Positions 38,401-50,478 of a stretch of DNA of 64,000 nt are shown piece by piece (position 1 is the first letter of the stretch; each line of letters starts with the position of its first letter). The stretch is from Prunus persica. Taxonomy: Eukaryota; Streptophyta; Magnoliopsida; Rosales; Rosaceae. The notes beneath the pieces were generated by a model, which searched no databases, was not told the DNA's origin, and saw only the letters and a list, made by a program, of their open reading frames with translations. A program made the translations under genes and the position numbers. Location of the stretch: positions 10,773,373-10,837,372 of the forward strand of contig NC_034013.1 of assembly GCF_000346465.2 (NCBI RefSeq), written 5' to 3'.

Positions 38401-39559
38401 CACTGGTAGAAGCAACGCTTCATAATGGCTAATGTTTGCGGAATAAGTCTGGTGTCCAGCACTCCTGCTCCGATCAAAACACCCAAAAAAAAAAAAACAA
38501 GAAAATAAAATAAAATGTTTCTAATGTCATACCAGTTCAGGATTAGGGTTGATTTAAGTAATCTGAAAGTCATGCCCACTGTCTGTAAGGCAAGCATCAA
38601 CTATGGCGGGGGATTGTAGCTTCTCCCTTTGGAATTCCAACCCCCTTTTCCTCTTTAAATTGTAATATTTGGATGTTACATGTGGATCAAAGCCGATGAT
38701 CCCCCTAGTTGCACCAATGCGATCCTTACATTAGTTGTTCTGTTTGGTTTCTATTTTTGCCTCATGTTGCCCGTGGTCATAGCGTCCGCCTTTGGAGGTT
38801 GCTATTCAAAGTTTGAAATTTCCTGTGAATTCTAACACCTCTCGAGTCCCTTAAGTCTTGTTATTTTACTCGTACTCTCTGACTAAAATGGGTGGTAATG
38901 ACCAGCTCATATGTGTGAGTTTAAGTAAGCAGATGCTTATAGTGGATTATGACAATATTTTTATGCTTATATGTAGAGATAATGCAAAGAATTTTTTTTT
39001 CTGCTGCTTGAAATGTTATAACTGATTATCATTCATGTTGGACGATGTTAATATTCGAACCCAGACAAGTAACATGATGGATGGAAAATGCCCTAACGAT
39101 GATTTCATTAAGAAATTGTCATTGAGTATACTTGTAGATTAGATATTTGATAATTTGTTTTTATTAAGTTATGCAGTGTGTTTCAAAGGTAATTTAGATT
39201 GTGACACAGCTGTAGCATTTGTTTCATTGTTGCAACTGGCATTTTACTCACTACATTTTTGCTTTCAGCTGGAGTGTATTGCCTGTGGCCATTCGTGGTA
39301 TGCCGCTCGGGATGCAGTTTCGATGCTCACAATTGATGCACCTAGTTCTAACAAGAACGTGGGTACAGCTCCATTAGCCACTGCCAAATTTGAAGATGTT
39401 GAGAAGAAGCTGGTGAGTCCTCGTGAATCTGACAAGGCAGCAGCCAAGGACACTTTGAAAAAAACAACAGAAGCATTTATGCCAGTCTTGGATGCGCAAA
39501 GATCATTTAGTAAGTCTAGAAAGGAAGAAAATTCAGAATCAACAAAGAAAGCTGAGTAG
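32751..39559 (+). CDS. BAH / TFIIS-central / zinc-ribbon chromatin protein, AIPP3-BDT1-like
   Basis: Eight exons: 32751-33107, 34049-34111, 34618-35364, 35970-36104, 36256-36339, 37967-38026, 38122-38208, 39269-39559; 1824 nt, 607 aa, all GT-AG and in frame. Residues 1-95 are highly charged (EEEESEEEEKHKSKKRK). A BAH domain spans about 108-250 (YDLEDAVLLIPEDRKQKPYVAIIK, then VLGQWFYRPEEAEK, MHRCVVHFVP and PGFIVQKVYD). A TFIIS central-like region spans about 310-480 (RQLWFNIQRNSFLARRLLNQ). A CxxC...CxxC ribbon follows at C488/C491 and C514/C517. The BAH plus TFIIS arrangement is that of Arabidopsis BDT1/AIPP3 (At4g11560 as I recall), a nuclear reader that with PHD proteins affects RNA polymerase II and polyadenylation control. 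Intron 3 carries a MITE in a TA microsatellite. The start is the first ATG after a GA-rich leader. Confidence 0.92.
35397..35440. repeat. (TA)n microsatellite, left of the MITE
   Basis: About 22 TA units in intron 3 of the BAH gene, abutting the MITE. A shorter TA run continues on its other side at 35844-35859. Confidence 0.95.
35441..35843. mobile_element. Micron-like MITE inserted inside a TA microsatellite
   Basis: A 403-bp element starting ACAGTCCCCTTCTATTGAGG and ending in the reverse complement of ACAGAGAGCTTCCATTGAGG. Both termini contain GAGGGATCCCTCAAATAA, itself a palindrome (GAGGGATCCCTC). It sits between (TA)22 on the left and (TA)8 on the right, which is how Micron elements insert. 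The interior has no coding region. It lies in intron 3 of the BAH gene. Confidence 0.75.
37161..37430. repeat. Imperfect tandem duplication in a BAH-gene intron
   Basis: Two copies of a block that starts TGTGTGGG, passes through AATTTGTTCGTAACATCCAA and GTCATGGGTGCCTC, and ends GCAACAAAGGCCT. Period is about 140 at the left and 126 at the right because one copy lacks 14 bases. It lies in the intron between exons 5 and 6. Confidence 0.8.
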
Positions 39560-42170
39560 AAATGTTGGGCAGCCTTCATAGTTTTGTGTTTAGAAAGGTA
39601 GGTTTATCAATTTTCTAGGAAATTCTGAGTAGTAGTAGACTTGTACAGAACTTAGTATACCCATGCATATGCTAATCGATGGTTTTCCCCGACTCGGCGA
39701 CAGTTTTAACCAAGTTAAATATGTTTCTTCACATAGGATATACCCCTCTGCCCTGAGGGTTTAGCGTAGATAGTTTTAACATGCTCAAGAGCTGAAATTC
39801 TGTATCTGCTGTAGACGCTCCAAATTAGAATAGACTGACCGGATGTCAGAATATAGATGAGAATTGATGTCACTAAGTTCCAGACAAGTAATGGAGATGG
39901 CCTTCTACCTGTTTTCTTTGTTCTGTTGATGAATTTTGTTGCTTTCGAAGTTGCTTGTTTTTGGTTTCTTACAGTGGGATATTCAAACTACTCTAATCAA
40001 TGATCACTCTCCTGACTAGTTGGCCTAAACTGAGATACGCATGTTTCTGTGTATTTAGTTGTGTAACTTATGATGTGCCCATGTCTATTGATGATTGGTT
40101 TTAAGACACACATGCTGTGGCTGTGGGTCATTGCATATTTCTGATATTAAATATACGCGGTTGGTATTTGGTAAACTTGTTAAAGATGAAAATCGAAAAG
40201 TGAAGAAAATATTAAGAATAATACAAATTGTAGTTAGTATCTGACAGAGGTGGGTGGAGCTCAAATGCATCTTGGATTGGATTATTGGTGGCTACTTATT
40301 ATTAATAGTAGAGCTCATTGGAGCCTAACCTTAATGAGAGTTACCAATTGTAGGAGGTTTTAGTTGAAATTGTAATGAAGTACTTTAAGGGCTTTCTTAC
40401 CTCTCATGACCTGCTATTGTGAGATTTATTTCTTACATTTTACTTTTTCCTCATGAGAGTTACCACTTACCACAATCTATTGGCTAAAGGCTGACCTAGG
40501 AAATACAAGTTTTGAGAGGTTTTTGTTTTTAGAACAAAATTATTTACTTAAGTATAAAATAATTCCTCACCTGGATTCTTTCTTATTGATATGGGTATTC
40601 AAAGGTGGTGTTCAAGGAATTGATTAGCTCTTAGTCCAGTGATACTTATCTTTTCATCAGAGTTTGAAGATAGCACAAGTTCGAATCGTTAGTTATTCTT
40701 ATGAATTGTGAGGTTAAAAGGAATTTTTTTTAAAAAAAATTTATAAATGCAATCTTTTGAATTTTGAATTGTTATTAAATCATGTAGAGTTTTAGAATAA
40801 AGATGTTCTAATTGGTTAAGATTATTATTTACCAACCAACATTTAATTTAGTGATTTCAATATTTGAGGTGAGGAAGTCTCAAATTTACTCATTTATAGT
40901 AAAAGAAAAAATATGTAATATTTGCTTCAACCAAGGAAAGTTCTCAACAAAAAAGAACAAAATCAAGAAAATCTCGTAATCACCTTCATTTGAGCGATCT
41001 GAAATCAAGGCTTTTTGGTCACATAAATTTTCCTTCGGATTTACTATTTACAGTTTCACTGCCACCTTGGGTATAGTAATTAGTAATTACCAAGCACCAT
41101 TTTAAAATTAAAAGAGAAAAACAAGCAAAAATAGAAAATTGGGGTTACGTGACGTGAATCTAAGATTCCGTGGGTGAGATGTGACCGACCGACTGCTTCA
41201 GCTTTGTCTCCTCCTGCCTATTCCAATCACATGAACACACTTGTACCATTTTCTCCTTTGCCTTCGCTCTTCTTTCATGATTTTCCATTCCAACAGTACA
41301 AATGTACGAAACTGCCCATCCCTATCATTTTCATTTCATCAAAACACAATAAAGAAAGAAACCAGGAATTTTTATTTATTTATTTGTTTTTATTTATACA
41401 AATTCACCCTATGTAAGTTAAAGTATCATTGCAAGCAAAACAAAATCCATTACTTCTTACTATGAATTAATGAGTTGAGTTGACCTATTTATTAGTGTTA
41501 ATCTGTACATGAAATCTGTGTTCCATTCTCGTATTGTCTGTTGCTATTAATTATTTTCTTATCTTTAACTTAATTGACAATATATCAACAATTAATCTTT
41601 TTAGTATTGACTTTGTGGTTATTCCGTCCTTTTTCCATCCCCTCATTTCTCTCATTTTCCTCAAATATGTAAAATCATTTCAACACAATCTCACCCTTAA
41701 TATTAATGGCAAAAAAGTTATATAAATGGCTAAGATTAAAACGAGTCACACAATAGAGGGCATTCTTGTCATCGACCAGGCCTCTAATATTTTGAGAGTT
41801 ATGAGGAGTTTAGAGTAATATTACTAGGGCAAGATCTGAATTTCACTACATTAATTTAATGATTTGATAATTAATTATGGGGAACCGTCAGATTAATTGT
41901 GGGATTCCAGTCCTTGATATTTGCAATTTCCCAAACCATAAGATAATAATTTGTGACAGAGCTAAAGGACACCAACCTTATCCAAATGCCAAAAATACCC
42001 TCAAATAAAACCACAGCAATGGTCCACAAAATGGCACTATCGTCTTTTTATAACATGGGTGCCCTCTTCAAGGCTGCCACATCACTGGTCTAAGTGTACA
42101 TACAATTTATTTATAAAAAAAAGAAAAAGAAAAAAAAAAAACAGCATATGATGACTTGAAGGGCATGGCT
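39560..42170. other. Intergenic region after the BAH gene
   Basis: The first 300 bases or so are the BAH gene's 3' UTR. The rest is AT-rich with no supported gene. One weak SINE-like segment lies at 40622-40740 (a CACAAGTTCGAATCG B-box-like word before a poly-A/T end). Confidence 0.65.
40622..40740 (+). mobile_element. Probable SINE fragment
   Basis: TTAGTCCAGTGATAC (A-box-like), then CACAAGTTCGAATCG (B-box-like) and an A/T-rich tail. Weak on its own; called because several better copies occur in the window. Confidence 0.35.
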
Positions 42171-43573
42171 TTTAGTAGACATGAACAGAGACTTAGCAGC
42201 TCTTTGTCTCTCAATGCAACTCTCTTGCTTGTTTACACTCTTCCTCTTTGCTTGTGTTGTGTGACTGAGTGAGTGAGAGACTTCTTGTGTTTGTGCAGTC
42301 TCACTCTTTCTTGTTTTCTCTCTCTTTATCATCTCAGGCATGCTTTCTCTCTCTTACATTGTCTCACCCCATCATCTTCTTTTTCTCTCTCTAGACTTCA
42401 CTTTTTGTGTCTATCCTGCTTTACTGCTCTTGGCCTTGTTCTGATTAATTTCATTTTTTCCCCTTTAGCTTTTTCGGACACTAGCGGAATTTTAAGCAGG
42501 CTTTGGGGTCACAGTTTGCTGTTCCTTGACATTGAGTTTTGGGATGTTTTTGTTCTCTTCAAGACTTAGCGAGACTTTCAGTCCAAGAGATTGAAGAACA
42601 TGATGGCATCTGCTGGTAGCTTGTTGGGTTTTTCTTTTGCTTCACTTATCTGAGATCTGGTGGGGTAAGGCCATTTTCTACAAGCATTCTTTTTTGGTTG
42701 GCTTGAAATGCAAGTGAAAATACAGCAAAGTACAGCAAGTTGTTTTCTTTTCTGTTTTTTTGGTTTTTTTAAAGGAGAATATGTAGCTTTTAGCTGTATT
42801 ACTTTACTCATTTTGGGGTACTTTTATAGTCAATAAGATTTCCTGTGTGCTTTTGGGTTATGGTTTCGATTTTCATAGAGATCAAGGTTCTGGTGTTTTG
42901 AGGTTTATGTGATCTCAAAGTTTGGAATCATTGATGGGTTTTATGCCTTTTCAAACAATGGTTTTTGCCAAGGTGAGGATTTTAGAACTATTTTTTTTCA
43001 AGAATAGAAGACTCCAGATAATTTTGTTCTGGAATTTTTCTCCAGTTGAGCGTATGAGTTTATAGCTGCTGCAAATTAGGATATCTATTACAGCAGATAG
43101 AAATGCATTGCCATCAGTATATCTGTGTAAGCCTTTTGCTCTAAAATCTCGTTTTATGCTTATTTGTGATTTGTTCTGTTCTTATCAAGATTTGCAGAAG
43201 CATGTTCCTTTTCAATTGTCTGTTCCTGAGCATGAGAATAGATGAAAGTTGACCTTTTTCTCAAGGGGGTTAGTTTGGCATTTATTGCATTGTATTTAGA
43301 CAAGTTTATTTTGGCATATGAAATGCAATACCTGCCAATGGTTTCAATTTTGCTAGCAGCTGAATGCTTTTACTTCGGTGTATTTGTACAACGTATTGCT
43401 TGCCTATTTTGGTGAAAGAATTTTAGTGCAAGAATTGTTTTGATTTCTAGCCGTATTGTCAGAGTTAATTTCTATTTTAATGTAATAGATTGCTAGTGCG
43501 TAGCCATTGCTCCTGCAGATCATGATCTCTATCTTTTTGTTTCCATGTTTGTTGCAGAGTTTCAGATCTATCA
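42171..43573 (+). promoter_or_regulatory. Leader exons and 5'-UTR intron of the DUF3527 gene
   Basis: A CT-rich transcribed-looking stretch (about 42200-42664) ends in a donor, TGGTGGG followed by GTAAGG at 42665. The acceptor TGTTGCAG ends at 43557, 16 bases before the start codon. The proposed leader intron is 42665-43557, T-rich as expected. The transcription start itself is not determined. Confidence 0.6.
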
Positions 43574-46041
43574 ATGGGACTAGAGATGGACTTTGATCGA
43601 AATCGCAGAGTGGGTCTGAGTCCTAACACTGTTCTCCCAATTCATCGGCGTCATTCCTTTGTTGAAAAGAGGAGCACAAAAGGAAAATCGAAAAGGAAAG
43701 ATTTATTGAGCATAAAGGAGGATTTTGTTGAAATCAGCTTTCATCGCTACCGTAGCTCCTCTGGTAAAAGTGTTCCATCTAGACCTGTTGAGCAGGAAGT
43801 TAACTCAGACCTTAAACGAGGTTCTATATATCAAAGCTCCAAAGAGGTGAGGAAAATTAAGAAAATGGGCAGTGTTGATGGAAGGAGAAAGAATGAAATA
43901 CCTCGAAGTAGTGATACTGCTTTCTCATACCGAATTGTTGATTCGATGTGTAGTTCAGATGAGGAAAGCTCACAGAATAGGTCTTCACTAATATCTTCGA
44001 AATCAGACTTGAATACACCATCTGGTGGTCGGCCTCGTGTTGAACCGTGTTCATCAGATAGCTTGATTGATATTTGTCTGGATCCAGATAACAGGGAAAA
44101 GCACTCTGCTGAAGCTTTAGGAGAATATTCAGTGGATCTGAAACTAAGAAGTGACCCTGTTGCTGGACCTCTAAACTACGGTAATGAACTTCTTGAAAGA
44201 GACCAAGTTCACACATTGCACAAGTCATTTTCTGCTAAGGTGGAAATGCTTCATTCTCCTTCACCATTAGAGAGTGCTCGGTCATCGAGGGTCAGCTCAA
44301 AGGTCAGGTTCAGCCCTATCAGAAGGATGTTCGATCCTTTCATGAAGTCCAAGTCTTTGCGAAGTCCAAGTTATGCAGTGGAACCTGGCAGAGCTAAAAC
44401 TACTGAGACAGAAAACATGACAAGAAACTTGACATATCAGAAGTCTTTGTTGCCAGTCTTTTCAAATACAGCACAGAATCCAGACTGTGATCCTCAGTTT
44501 ATCAAACGAGATAACCACCAATCTCTTGTTGCATGTTCACCAGTTCACCTACATGGCCATCTCAAGTTACAAAATAAACACGGAATGCCATTTTTTGAGT
44601 TCTCATTGAAGTGCTCCGAAGATGTCTTTGTGGCCAGGACGTGGAAAGCAGATAATGCTATTAATTGGGTGTATACTTTTCACTCCATTGGAAGTAGAAA
44701 GAAGAGCAATGCCAGTGGTTGGGGATTGTATGGTAGTGACAGAGAATCTTCAATGGTGGGACAGATGCAAGTTTCCTGTTATCTATGTTCGGAACTAAAA
44801 GATGGAGTTTTCGACAATTCCATGGTGACAGAGTTCGTGTTGTATGATGTATCTCATGCAAGGCAAACTGCAAGGCAAACTTTTGCAGCACGAGAAAACT
44901 CTAAATGTACCGTTGATGATGTTAAAACTCCAAAAGGTTCTAATCCGGGCACAGTGGGGGAAACTTTGAAGTTGGATGAGTCTGGTCCTACTAAAGTCAA
45001 ACTTGAACAAAAACATGCTTCTGACAAGAGTGATTTTGATTCTTCAGCCTTGGCGTCTGCCAATTTGCATCCAAACCTTGAAATTGCAGCCATTGTTATG
45101 CAAGTCCCCTTTGAAAAGAGAGAAAGCTTGAAATACAAGAGAGAGGATAAGACAAGTGATAAAGCCCATGAAAACCTACTTAATCTCTCTATGGTCGAAC
45201 AGAAGAAGGATGCCCCTGATAGCCGAGGTCCAGGAAATGTGAAGGTGGTAATTCCAGCCGGAAACCATGGTATGCCGAGTGATGAAAGCAAAGGACCTTC
45301 GTCATTACTAGATCGATGGAGGCTGGGTGGAGGCTGCGACTGTGGTGGCTGGGACATGTCCTGTCCACTTATTGTCTTAAGCAATCCCCACACTCAATGT
45401 TCTGATAATCAACTGTTGGTGGAGAATCAACAGCCTTTGGAACTTTTGGTTCAGGTAATATTCTTTGATGTTGGAGAAAATTTATGACCATAGCTTGGAC
45501 GGATGGAGTCCTTTTGTTAAATTTGGGATTATAAAGCCATCTGATGGTGTTAGGATTCCGGAAGACTAGATGATGTCTGCATTCAAATAGCCATCTGATA
45601 TCATCCTAGTTGACTTGCTGTTACTTTCATTCTTCATTCCTTTTGTTTATGTTTGGTAACAGATATATAGGGAATCTCATAAGCTATTGCTTGATTTTGA
45701 TTTGTTTGCAGGGATCAAAGGAGAAAACACCAGCATTGACCATGACAATGGTCGAAGAGGGACAGTATACAGTTGATTTTCATGCACAGTTATCCACATT
45801 ACAAGCATTTTCTATTTGTGTTGCTATTCTACATGGTACAGAAACATCTGCAATGGCGGGGCAGGAGAGAAACAAACAGTTTTCACAGTGCAATTCATTG
45901 AAAGTGCTAATTGAGGAAGAAGTAAAATACTTAATTGAAGCAGTCACAGCAGGGGAGAAGAAGGAAGTAGCTAAGAGGGTAAAGAAAATCCAACCATCTT
46001 TTGTGCTCAACCCACCCTTCTCTCCAATTGCACGAGTATAG
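43574..46041 (+). CDS. DUF3527-domain protein of unknown function
   Basis: Two coding exons, 43574-45454 and 45712-46041, 736 aa. The N-terminal third is basic and Ser-rich (RRHSFVEKRSTKGKSKRKD) with no recognised fold. From about residue 320 comes the DUF3527 region: HGHLKLQNKHGMPFFEFSLK, DVFVARTWKADN, the Gly/Cys-rich GGGCDCGGWDMSCPLIVLSN at 585-604, then after the intron YTVDFHAQLSTLQAFSICVA and the C-terminal PSFVLNPPFSPIARV. This ordering is typical of the plant-only family; Arabidopsis has several members, of which I recall At4g11450 beside the carrier At4g11440. No catalytic motif is visible, and neither a signal peptide nor membrane spans. The start is the first ATG after the leader-intron acceptor. 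No function is claimed. Confidence 0.9.
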
Positions 46042-46932
46042 ATTTCAAGCAGCATTGATGGTTTTATCCAGAGAATCCCATAATGGCCTTAGAGAAGACC
46101 CCAAACATTTACCAGAATGAATGGAAGGGCATCAGCAACAGATGACTGAAATCACATTCCACTGGTACTGAGGGTCATCGGTGGGCAGCCTGCTCAATTA
46201 GGCAAAAAAGGCTGCCTCGAACGGTCACAGACTTTGTGAAACTGCCAAGCCTTTGCCATTGCCTGAGGGTTATTGCCACAGAGGGTCTAGCTCCTTGATA
46301 ATGTATCATTCAATTTGTTTTTCGACGTCCATAATCATAGTGTCAACAGAATACAACACTGTCCATATTGAAATCTGTAGGGAAGGGGAAAATAGTAACC
46401 ATATGAGAATTGGGAGATAACGGTCCTCTCTTTTGCATTTTTTTTTCCCTTTCATTTGTATTTTAGTAGAAGGGTAGCTGGGGGACTACATTCTTAAAAT
46501 GGTTCCATGATGCTCTCTCTCCATTACTGTATATGGAGCCAGAAGACAAGAACTTTCTTAGCAAATAATTTACCTCAAACAATTTTGAATAAATTGTTCA
46601 CTTTCTTCCATTGAATTGTCATTAGCTTTTTTTTTTCTTTTATACAAAGTGATATTTAGGGAGGGAGGAATCGAATCTAGAATCTAGGATGCAATAAAAG
46701 TTGATGCTTTTAATCACTTGAGCTACAAGCTTGCTGTATTATCACTGGCTTGAAGCTAAAGAAAAAGGGAAAAGGATTGTCCACCTGATCGTTGCAATGG
46801 TTGTGCTTGTGAGTTGTTATTTTCTCTACATTAGTAGCCGTACCACAAATGGACAAATTAAACTCTCTCGCGGGAGATAGAAGAAAGGGAAACGGCGTGT
46901 CGTTTTCAAATGCAGCTAAACGTCAAAAAATG
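46042..46932. other. 3' UTR of the DUF3527 gene and short spacer
   Basis: Transcribed-looking 3' UTR to about 46600, then AT-rich DNA with a SINE-like segment on the minus strand at 46655-46735. Confidence 0.65.
46655..46735 (-). mobile_element. tRNA-derived SINE remnant
   Basis: On the minus strand GTAGCTCAAGTGATTAAAAG fits an A box and TAGATTCGATTCCTCC a B box about 30 bases later. No foldable tRNA remains. Confidence 0.5.
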
Positions 46933-47004
46933 CGCCGTTGCCGGGGATCGAACCCGGGTCACCCGCGTGACAGGCGGGAATACTTACCACTATACTACAA
47001 CGAC
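46933..47004 (-). tRNA. trnD-GTC: tRNA-Asp(GTC)
   Basis: Read on the minus strand the 72-nt gene starts GTCGTTGTAGTATAGTGGTA. The acceptor stem GTCGTTG pairs with CAACGGC (one T-G pair). The anticodon arm CCCGCCTGTCACGCGGG presents GTC, and the T arm is CCGGGTTCGATCCCCGG. A-box and B-box promoter sequences are intact. Discriminator base is G. There is no intron and no encoded CCA. A run of T on the transcribed strand (46925-46931 read as complement) can end Pol III transcription. This is a nuclear cytosolic-type tRNA gene. Confidence 0.97.
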
Positions 47005-47724
47005 CTTGTTGATAGTAAAATGCAGTTGACATTATTAATATTACTTCTTACGTGCAAAGGTGTTAAAATAAGAAAAAGACCCAACTGAGATTAAATTATC
47101 AAAAAGTTAGTTAAACAATTTCGCCTCAATGTGTTCACTTAAGAAAAAATTCAGTTCAAATAAAGGCACTGGGAGATGTGTGAAATAACTCATTTTAATA
47201 CATGGCAAATTATTTTGACTCGAATTTGCAAGTCTCTACTATTTTGTATGTGAAAGGACTCCAATATCTTAAGTCAAATAAACGGTCGAACATATATGTT
47301 TATATAGAAAGGATGAAATAAAGGGTTGAAGAAAGGGTATTTGTATAAAAAAAAAATGATTAAAGAGTTGGAATAGTTTAACTTTAGATTCAGTAGCACT
47401 TATTTTACAAGGGTCATTTGATAAATAAATAAAATTATATTAGAAGAGGTCGCAAGTTCGAATCTCGTCTCCCCATTAATAATAAGAAAAGAAAAACAAG
47501 GTCATTTGATAAAATTTCCCTATAGTTATGGTAATGAAAGTCCTACCTAAAGATTACTTGGAGGGAATATTACCAATTTGACTAAGCTGACTGTCTCCTA
47601 TACACAAAGGACCGATGATTCTATAACATAGTTTAGCTAATATCATACATTTAAAACGTATAGCTGCGTGGCTATACTTTTTAAAACAAATATAATTAGT
47701 TAAGAAATATACAAAAAAAATTTT

Positions 47725-48660
47725 TAGGAGAAATTCATTCATAAAACCACTGATATACAAAGAGCGACATGATACAGTAGCCTCGTTAAAACCTTCCTAG
47801 GACAACCTCATGAGACAAATCCTAGGGGAGGAAAGAGTACCACACATGTCATGGACTAACAGGAGAGTCCAATTCAGGTAACTTTGGACCATTACAATAA
47901 AAGAACAAGTCAAAAACAAAACCTAACACAAAGACCTCCGACAAGAACCGCAACTAGAGACCAACACAATAGACCCACATGAGAGGACCGTAGAAACCCC
48001 AAATAGTAAACCCATATGAGAGGACTGCAGAACATCCCAATTGTCAAAAGAAGTCTTCTATGAGCAAAATCATAGTCCTTTGACACCCATACAAATTGTA
48101 AGTCATACCATAGTAGAAACCAGGAGAGAACACGGAGGACGAACACAGAAACAACAGTAAAAAGACCCATGAGAAGCACTCCACTTCAACTCAGAACCTG
48201 ACAAAGAAAACCTCCTATGACCAAGCATAGTTCTTCGATCAGTGCAGAGTAAAGAAGAGCACCACATCCCAACAACTACCACCAGCGTTGATGCTGCCAT
48301 CGCCATTAAAACAGAAACAAAACATCAGCCACCAGGTATCACAACTCTCCCAAGAAGAGACACAATTCAGCGTCACTACTGTCGTCGCCGCCGAGACAAA
48401 GACAACATCAATCACCTGGAACACTGCAAAAACAACAAAATAAAATAAAAAGACAAACAGACCTAGATCCAAACAGATCTAGACTATCTGGGGAGGGGAA
48501 GGGGAGGAGAAGAGAGGATAAGAGGAAAGGAAAATATGGGAGAAAAAGAAAGAGAGATGAGGAGAGGAACGGGAAGATGGGCGTACGGGAGGAGGGGCAG
48601 TGGCCACCTCCCCCTCTTAGCTTCCTCGCGGTTGGTTTTCAGCAAGGAGAAAAGGGATTA
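47725..48660 (-). mobile_element. LINE-like retroelement remnant
   Basis: On the minus strand it begins with a CT-rich block (48480-48620). It ends with a segment typical of plant non-LTR elements: TTGTAATGGTCC, CCTAGGAAGGTTTTAACGAG and then CAGTGGTTTTATGAATGAAT. It carries no reverse-transcriptase reading frame, so it is at best a non-autonomous or truncated copy. Borders are approximate, and no target duplication was found. Confidence 0.35.
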
Positions 48661-49046
48661 GAGTGCTGTTAGGGTTTTCTTCAGCTAAGAAATATACTTG
48701 GAAACTAAATTGAATCGCATCCGGATTCCAAGCCTCAAGGGCTTTGTAGCATCTCTACTCAAACAGTCAGCATCATGGCTATACCTTGTCCATATTAAAA
48801 TTTAAGATGTCAAATGCTATATTTATTAGTTTCGGATAAAAACAGATATAAAGAAGAAAGAGAGGAACAAGAGGGCGGATATGTCATCTTAAAAACATTT
48901 ATGAAAACAATCTATGCCTGCCAATAATAAGAAGTGAAGATTACAATATGCAGCAGGCAGGTAGGCAGGCAGGCAATGTGTCAATTTTTGAGGAACTCTT
49001 CTTATAACACTACGCGAGCGAGCTCGCGAGCTCTTCAACACTCTCA

Positions 49047-49069
49047 TCATCATCATCATCATCATCTTC
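49047..49069. repeat. (TCA)n microsatellite
   Basis: About eight ATC/TCA trinucleotides. Just upstream are a GCAGGCAGGTAGGCAGGCAG stretch (48952-48974) and a self-complementary GCGAGCTCGC word (about 49018-49027). Confidence 0.9.
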
Positions 49070-49455
49070 ACCATCCCTTGGGCCTTGCACAAGGGAGTAA
49101 TATCACATCACTTTGCTTGACACTGGTGCATCTCTAATTCTCTATAGGCCCTGTGTCGTTACCATGTCAAGCGGCCCAATCCTCATCACTAAGATCAGTG
49201 TCCTGCACAACACATATGCTAAAAAACTCAGCCTTTTCCATACAAGTGTTGTGCCATCACCATCAATGGCTACCAAGAGCAACAATTAAGTAGATGGATT
49301 TTTACTGGGAAACAGAAACAGTAATGACCATAGTACAAAGAGAAACACATATCACACCAGACACAAACATACCCCATCTTCTTTCTTCTTTGCCAAGCTT
49401 TTGCCTCCTCCACAAACACAGACGTCAAGGTTTTTCAATTTTTTCAAAACAAATA

Positions 49456-50122
49456 GTATAGCCGAGCGGCTATACGTGTTTTTAAATTTTTTTTAAAAAT
49501 AAATAGTACAGCCGCGCGGCTATACTCGGTTTTGTAATTTCCATAAAGAAATAGTATAGCATAGCCGCGCGGCTATAACCGGAAAGTACAGCCGCCGGCT
49601 ATATTTGGTTTCTGTTTTTGCCTAATTTTTTTAAAAAAAGAGAAGTAAAATTTTAATAGCTGGTGGGTACATACAAAAGTAAAATTTTAATGTCGGAATT
49701 CACCAAATTAAGACAAATATTAGGATATTCCCTCTAGCATGCTTCCCGGATGATGAATCAAGTCCCCCAATTTTTTCATCTTCTCCTTCACTTAAGTGAA
49801 GAGGGCTTTGAGCCTCATGCTGCGTCACCTCTGGGTTTGGATCCTCTTCGTCTTTGCCATTCTTCTTCGATAACCTCGCGCCATTTTGATTCCACCGGAT
49901 TTTTCTCTTTTTCTCTCTGTCTGTTCCTCCGACTCCGACTATTAATTGATATGATTGCAACATTTATATTGCTGCATTTGATATTGATTTGTAGGGTTTT
50001 GTGGCTTCGGAATGATACACTTGGAATTTTTGCTTTTGGTGAATTTTTTTTCCAAACGTATATCCGCGCGGCTATACTCTTTAAATATTCGAATATATTG
50101 AAAACGCATAGCGCGGCTATAC
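49456..50122. repeat. Cluster of palindromic 20-mers, GTATAGCCGCGCGGCTATAC type
   Basis: Near-perfect palindromes sit at 49456-49475, 49506-49525, 49561-49576 (16-nt perfect core), 49586-49604, 50058-50077 and 50106-50122, with an outlier at 47658-47677. The first four are spaced 50, 55 and 25 bases apart. The flanks are AT-rich (for example AAATAGTA before the palindrome). The family is not recognised. Spacing is irregular and there is no shared spacer, so this is not a CRISPR array. Confidence 0.8.
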
Positions 50123-50478
50123 GATTTAAATAAGGCTGTTCATCGGAGCAAGGGTAACTGCATTATATCATTGGAGCCATTACGTCAAAATTAGTTTAGA
50201 CCAAGAGATGCAACTTTTGCAAAAAAGAATTGCTACTTTTTTTGGGTTAATTTTCTGTAATACTCCAATGCACATAAAGTTACATCATAAAATTATTTTG
50301 CAGAGACAACCTTCTGCTTCTAATTTTATATTTCACTAATAAAGAAGATCAATGATACACACAATTGCACCTATGCCGACTATACGTTCTTTTCTCTTCT
50401 ACAATTTTAATCTCGTACAAAATTTGAATCCAATCATTATCATAACAAAGCCGAAGAATTCTGGTATCCCTCAAATGG

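Larger units (their letters stand above)
47005..50478. other. Intergenic, retroelement-like and palindrome-bearing DNA
   Basis: No supported gene. Contains a probable LINE-like remnant (47725-48660), a TCA microsatellite, and seven copies of a GC-centred palindrome between 47658 and 50122. A B-box-like word (GCAAGTTCGAATCTC) at 47452-47466 is probably another SINE fragment. Confidence 0.65.

Noticed and set aside
44854..45393. 179-codon minus-strand open frame in the DUF3527 gene
   Set aside because: Antisense of a well-supported exon, with no recognisable domain.
48103..48472. Cys/Ser/Val-rich minus-strand open frames as a small secreted protein gene
   Set aside because: Overlapping short frames in a retroelement-like, low-complexity region with no consistent splice signals or domain.
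49456..50122. Palindromic repeats as a CRISPR array
   Set aside because: Spacing is irregular, repeats vary in both arms, spacers are not unique fixed-length units, and the host is a plant.
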